From: Halomonas sp.
GTDB lineage: Bacteria; Pseudomonadota; Gammaproteobacteria; Pseudomonadales; Halomonadaceae
DNA length: 8,998 nt
NCBI GenBank assembly: GCA_003560175.1
Contig: PWIZ01000077.1
Coordinates: forward strand, 1-8,998
Direction of reading: 5' to 3'
Position 1 is the first letter of the stretch. Each line of letters begins with the position of its first letter. Below the pieces are notes generated by a model. The model was not told the DNA's origin, made no database searches, and saw only the letters and a program-made list of their open reading frames with translations. Shown one piece after another: positions 7,754 to 8,998 of this stretch. Both the position numbers and the translations under genes were made by a program.

Positions 7754-7918
7754 TCAGGAACCACCACCACCCGGCACATTGGAACGTCCCGACATGGATT
7801 CAGCCGGTATATTCCTGCCTCCGGATAGTGTCTGATCGACGCTCATGCGCGAAAGCTCTGGCGTCATCCACTCACTTTTCCCGGCAGCTTCCCGAACCAC
7901 TTCCGATGACTTCTTCAT
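7754..7918 (-). CDS. Lasso-peptide precursor (54 residues)
   Basis: Small gene encoding the probable RiPP precursor. ATG 7918 has GGAG nine bases upstream, and an in-frame TAA just before it leaves no earlier start. Leader residues 1–31 contain W17-M-T-P-E-L22, matching the YxxPxL recognition motif of lasso leaders with Trp for Tyr, and V27-D-Q-T30-L31, with Thr at -2 of the cut. The proposed core is Ser32–Ser54 (23 residues): it begins S-G-G-R-N-I-P-A-E, so Glu40 is core position 9 and would close a 9-residue ring on the Ser1 amine. The tail is SMSGRSNVPGGGGS, ending in Ser, the target expected for the HprK-like kinase. From memory, paeninodin has the same motif spacing, core length, ring size and terminal Ser. 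It sits between the cyclase and recognition-element genes on their strand. A start at Gly33 (8-residue ring) is a less likely alternative. Confidence 0.86.
   Translation of the reverse strand: MKKSSEVVREAAGKSEWMTPELSRMSVDQTLSGGRNIPAESMSGRSNVPGGGGS
7760..7771 (-). repeat. (GGT)4 trinucleotide run in the precursor gene
   Basis: Four identical GGT codons encode the four glycines just before the terminal Ser of the precursor core. Identical tandem codons can expand or shrink by replication slippage without changing frame, so tail length could vary between strains. Confidence 0.85.
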
Positions 7919-8032
7919 GTCATATTACTCCATTCTTACCCCGAAACTGCACACGCCTGGCCATCCATCAGCCAAACGATCACTCCCACCGCTAAGCGCA
8001 ACAATTTCGAAACAGTGCGCAAAGCTATGTTA

Positions 8033-8061
8033 ACTATCGTGACGATACGTCAACCGGTCAA
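8033..8061 (-). promoter_or_regulatory. Promoter of the precursor gene
   Basis: On the minus strand TTGACC (8056–8061) and GATAGT (8033–8038) form a sigma-70 pair with an exact 17-bp spacer (five and four of six matches). It lies in the 193-bp gap between the cyclase stop and the precursor start. Transcription would begin near 8026, giving a leader of roughly 108 bases. GTTGAC is repeated 8 bp downstream. The gap has about 48% G+C (58 of 120 bases counted at 7921–8040), clearly lower than the surrounding genes. Confidence 0.55.
8035..8047. promoter_or_regulatory. Operator-like inverted repeat over the precursor promoter
   Basis: TATCGT-G-ACGATA is a perfect 6+1+6 inverted repeat lying in the spacer and overlapping the -10 box of the precursor promoter. 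The position suits a repressor site, or DNA whose binding controls promoter opening. No regulator gene is in the window. Confidence 0.45.
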
Positions 8062-8111
8062 CGCTTTTCGACTAACGCTTAAGTCATGGTAAGAAAGCAT
8101 GCAAAAGTTGG

Positions 8112-8998
8112 TTATCCAGCAGATGAGACGTATCGTCGCCACAGGTGCCAGACCCGAACCGCCGAACACAGCGACATGAAACTGAATAGATCGCTGTCGG
8201 TCCAGGCGCCACTGGGCGCCTGGGCCAAACGATCCCGAAACGCCGCCGTGTCCAGCCACTCGCAAGGCATCTGAAACGCCTGCCCCTCGGCGGCCGATGC
8301 CAAGAGTCGCCAGCACTCCTCACGGATCGCCATGCGCTTCCGCTCGTTAGCGCTGTCGTTCTTGCCCAGGCCCGGCGGCAGGCGCTGGCCGATGGCATCG
8401 CGAAAAAGCCGCCTAGGCTGTCCCTGCTCCCACAGAAGCTCCGGGGGAAGCCCCAGGGTAAAGTCCAGCAGGCGGCGGTCAGTGAGGGGATAGCGATAGA
8501 TCAAGCCATGCTCGGCAGCCCAGTGCGCCCAGGTCGACATGCGGCTGCCCAGGTGACCGTGGTGCATCAGCAGGCACTGCATGCGGCCCGGGTCGGGATA
8601 GATTCGCCAGGCCGCCCCGCGCCTGGCCATGGCGCCCGGAAAGCGCTCGATGAAGGCCTGACGATAAAGCGGCGAGGCCCCCCCGGGATCGTCATAGGGG
8701 GAATAGCGGGCGAAGAGTGCGTCGGGGAGGCAGGGCAAGACGCCCTCCTGCCAGAGGAAGCGTGCCATCTTGCGCGGACGCCTGAAGCCTCCCGACGCCT
8801 GCCGAGTCAGCGTCAGCAGTTTCCCCCATCGTCCGCGTGTCAGCAGATAGCCGCCATAGCCGCGGATACCGAACGTCGCCGACTCGTCACCCCCCCACCC
8901 CGACAGCATGACCCGGGTGCCGCGCCTTTCGGCTTCGCCCATCACCCCCAGCTCCTCGAAGACGTCGACGGTGCCGTCCAGGGCAATATCTCGCCCCA
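8112..8998 (-). CDS. Asparagine-synthetase-like lasso cyclase, C-terminal part (5' end outside window)
   Basis: About 295 residues of a class-B asparagine-synthetase-like protein, reading in from the right edge. Members adenylate a side-chain carboxylate with ATP; in lasso pathways this is the ring Glu/Asp, followed by closure onto the core's N-terminal amine. Near the edge is VMLSGWGGDESATFG, the SGxGGDE loop of the synthetase domain in the variant (SGWGGDE) typical of lasso cyclases and related proteins. Further on are YPLTDRRLLDFTLGLPPEL and GQPRRLFRDAIGQRLP, matching the family's C-terminal substrate block; the position usually Lys before LR in asparagine synthetases is Arg here. The PP-loop and N-terminal glutaminase-like domain lie beyond 8998. 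The open frame continues past the GTG at 8945, so that is not the start. The stop at 8112–8114 is 193 bp upstream of the precursor gene. Asparagine synthesis itself is less likely given the neighbours. Confidence 0.88.
   Translation of the reverse strand, partial: GRDIALDGTVDVFEELGVMGEAERRGTRVMLSGWGGDESATFGIRGYGGYLLTRGRWGKLLTLTRQASGGFRRPRKMARFLWQEGVLPCLPDALFARYSPYDDPGGASPLYRQAFIERFPGAMARRGAAWRIYPDPGRMQCLLMHHGHLGSRMSTWAHWAAEHGLIYRYPLTDRRLLDFTLGLPPELLWEQGQPRRLFRDAIGQRLPPGLGKNDSANERKRMAIREECWRLLASAAEGQAFQMPCEWLDTAAFRDRLAQAPSGAWTDSDLFSFMSLCSAVRVWHLWRRYVSSAG

Noticed and set aside
7696..7995. 99-codon plus-strand frame opposite the precursor
   Set aside because: No domain, no good SD, and it is antisense to the well-supported precursor gene.
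8050..8100. 16-residue frame just after the cyclase stop
   Set aside because: No ribosome binding site, and it overlaps the precursor promoter; no RiPP features.

Overview
The window is GC-rich and looks like a halophilic gammaproteobacterium of the Halomonas/Oceanospirillales or Pseudomonas type. The inference rests on the asd–fimV gene pair and on the E. coli/Pseudomonas form of Asd; the genus is not proven by the sequence. It has two parts: a conserved chromosomal edge (1–3048, minus strand) and an accessory locus (3226–8998) that I read as a lasso-peptide (RiPP) biosynthetic cluster with tailoring enzymes.

Conserved edge: the 5' part of fimV (LysM-containing polar hub protein, running off the left end) and the complete asd (aspartate-semialdehyde dehydrogenase), both on the minus strand. 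A strong hairpin follows asd, and a good promoter and ribosome binding site precede it.

Accessory locus: on the plus strand three overlapping genes form one tight operon: an HprK-like P-loop kinase, a nucleotidyltransferase-fold protein and an ABC exporter. Facing them on the minus strand are an asparagine-synthetase-like lasso cyclase (only its C-terminal half is in the window), a small gene of 54 codons at 7754–7918, and a stand-alone PqqD-like RiPP recognition element. The two units converge at about 7261–7379.

The key discovery is the 54-codon gene, easily missed because of its size. Its product has every hallmark of a lasso precursor: a 31-residue leader with an aromatic-x-x-P-x-L recognition motif, Thr at -2 of the cleavage site, a core that starts S-G-G and carries Glu at core position 9 (a 9-residue macrolactam ring), and a C-terminal Ser. 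The leader spacing and core length match what I remember of paeninodin, whose C-terminal Ser is phosphorylated by an HprK-like kinase. That makes the kinase here a probable C-terminal serine kinase and the nucleotidyltransferase a probable second tailoring enzyme acting on the phosphate.

Proposed flow: the recognition element binds the leader; a leader protease (B2, not in this window) cuts after Leu31; the cyclase adenylates Glu9 and closes the ring onto Ser1; the kinase and nucleotidyltransferase modify the terminal Ser; the ABC protein exports the product. Open points are the location of B2, the order of tailoring and threading, and the unusually plug-poor Gly-rich tail of the core.
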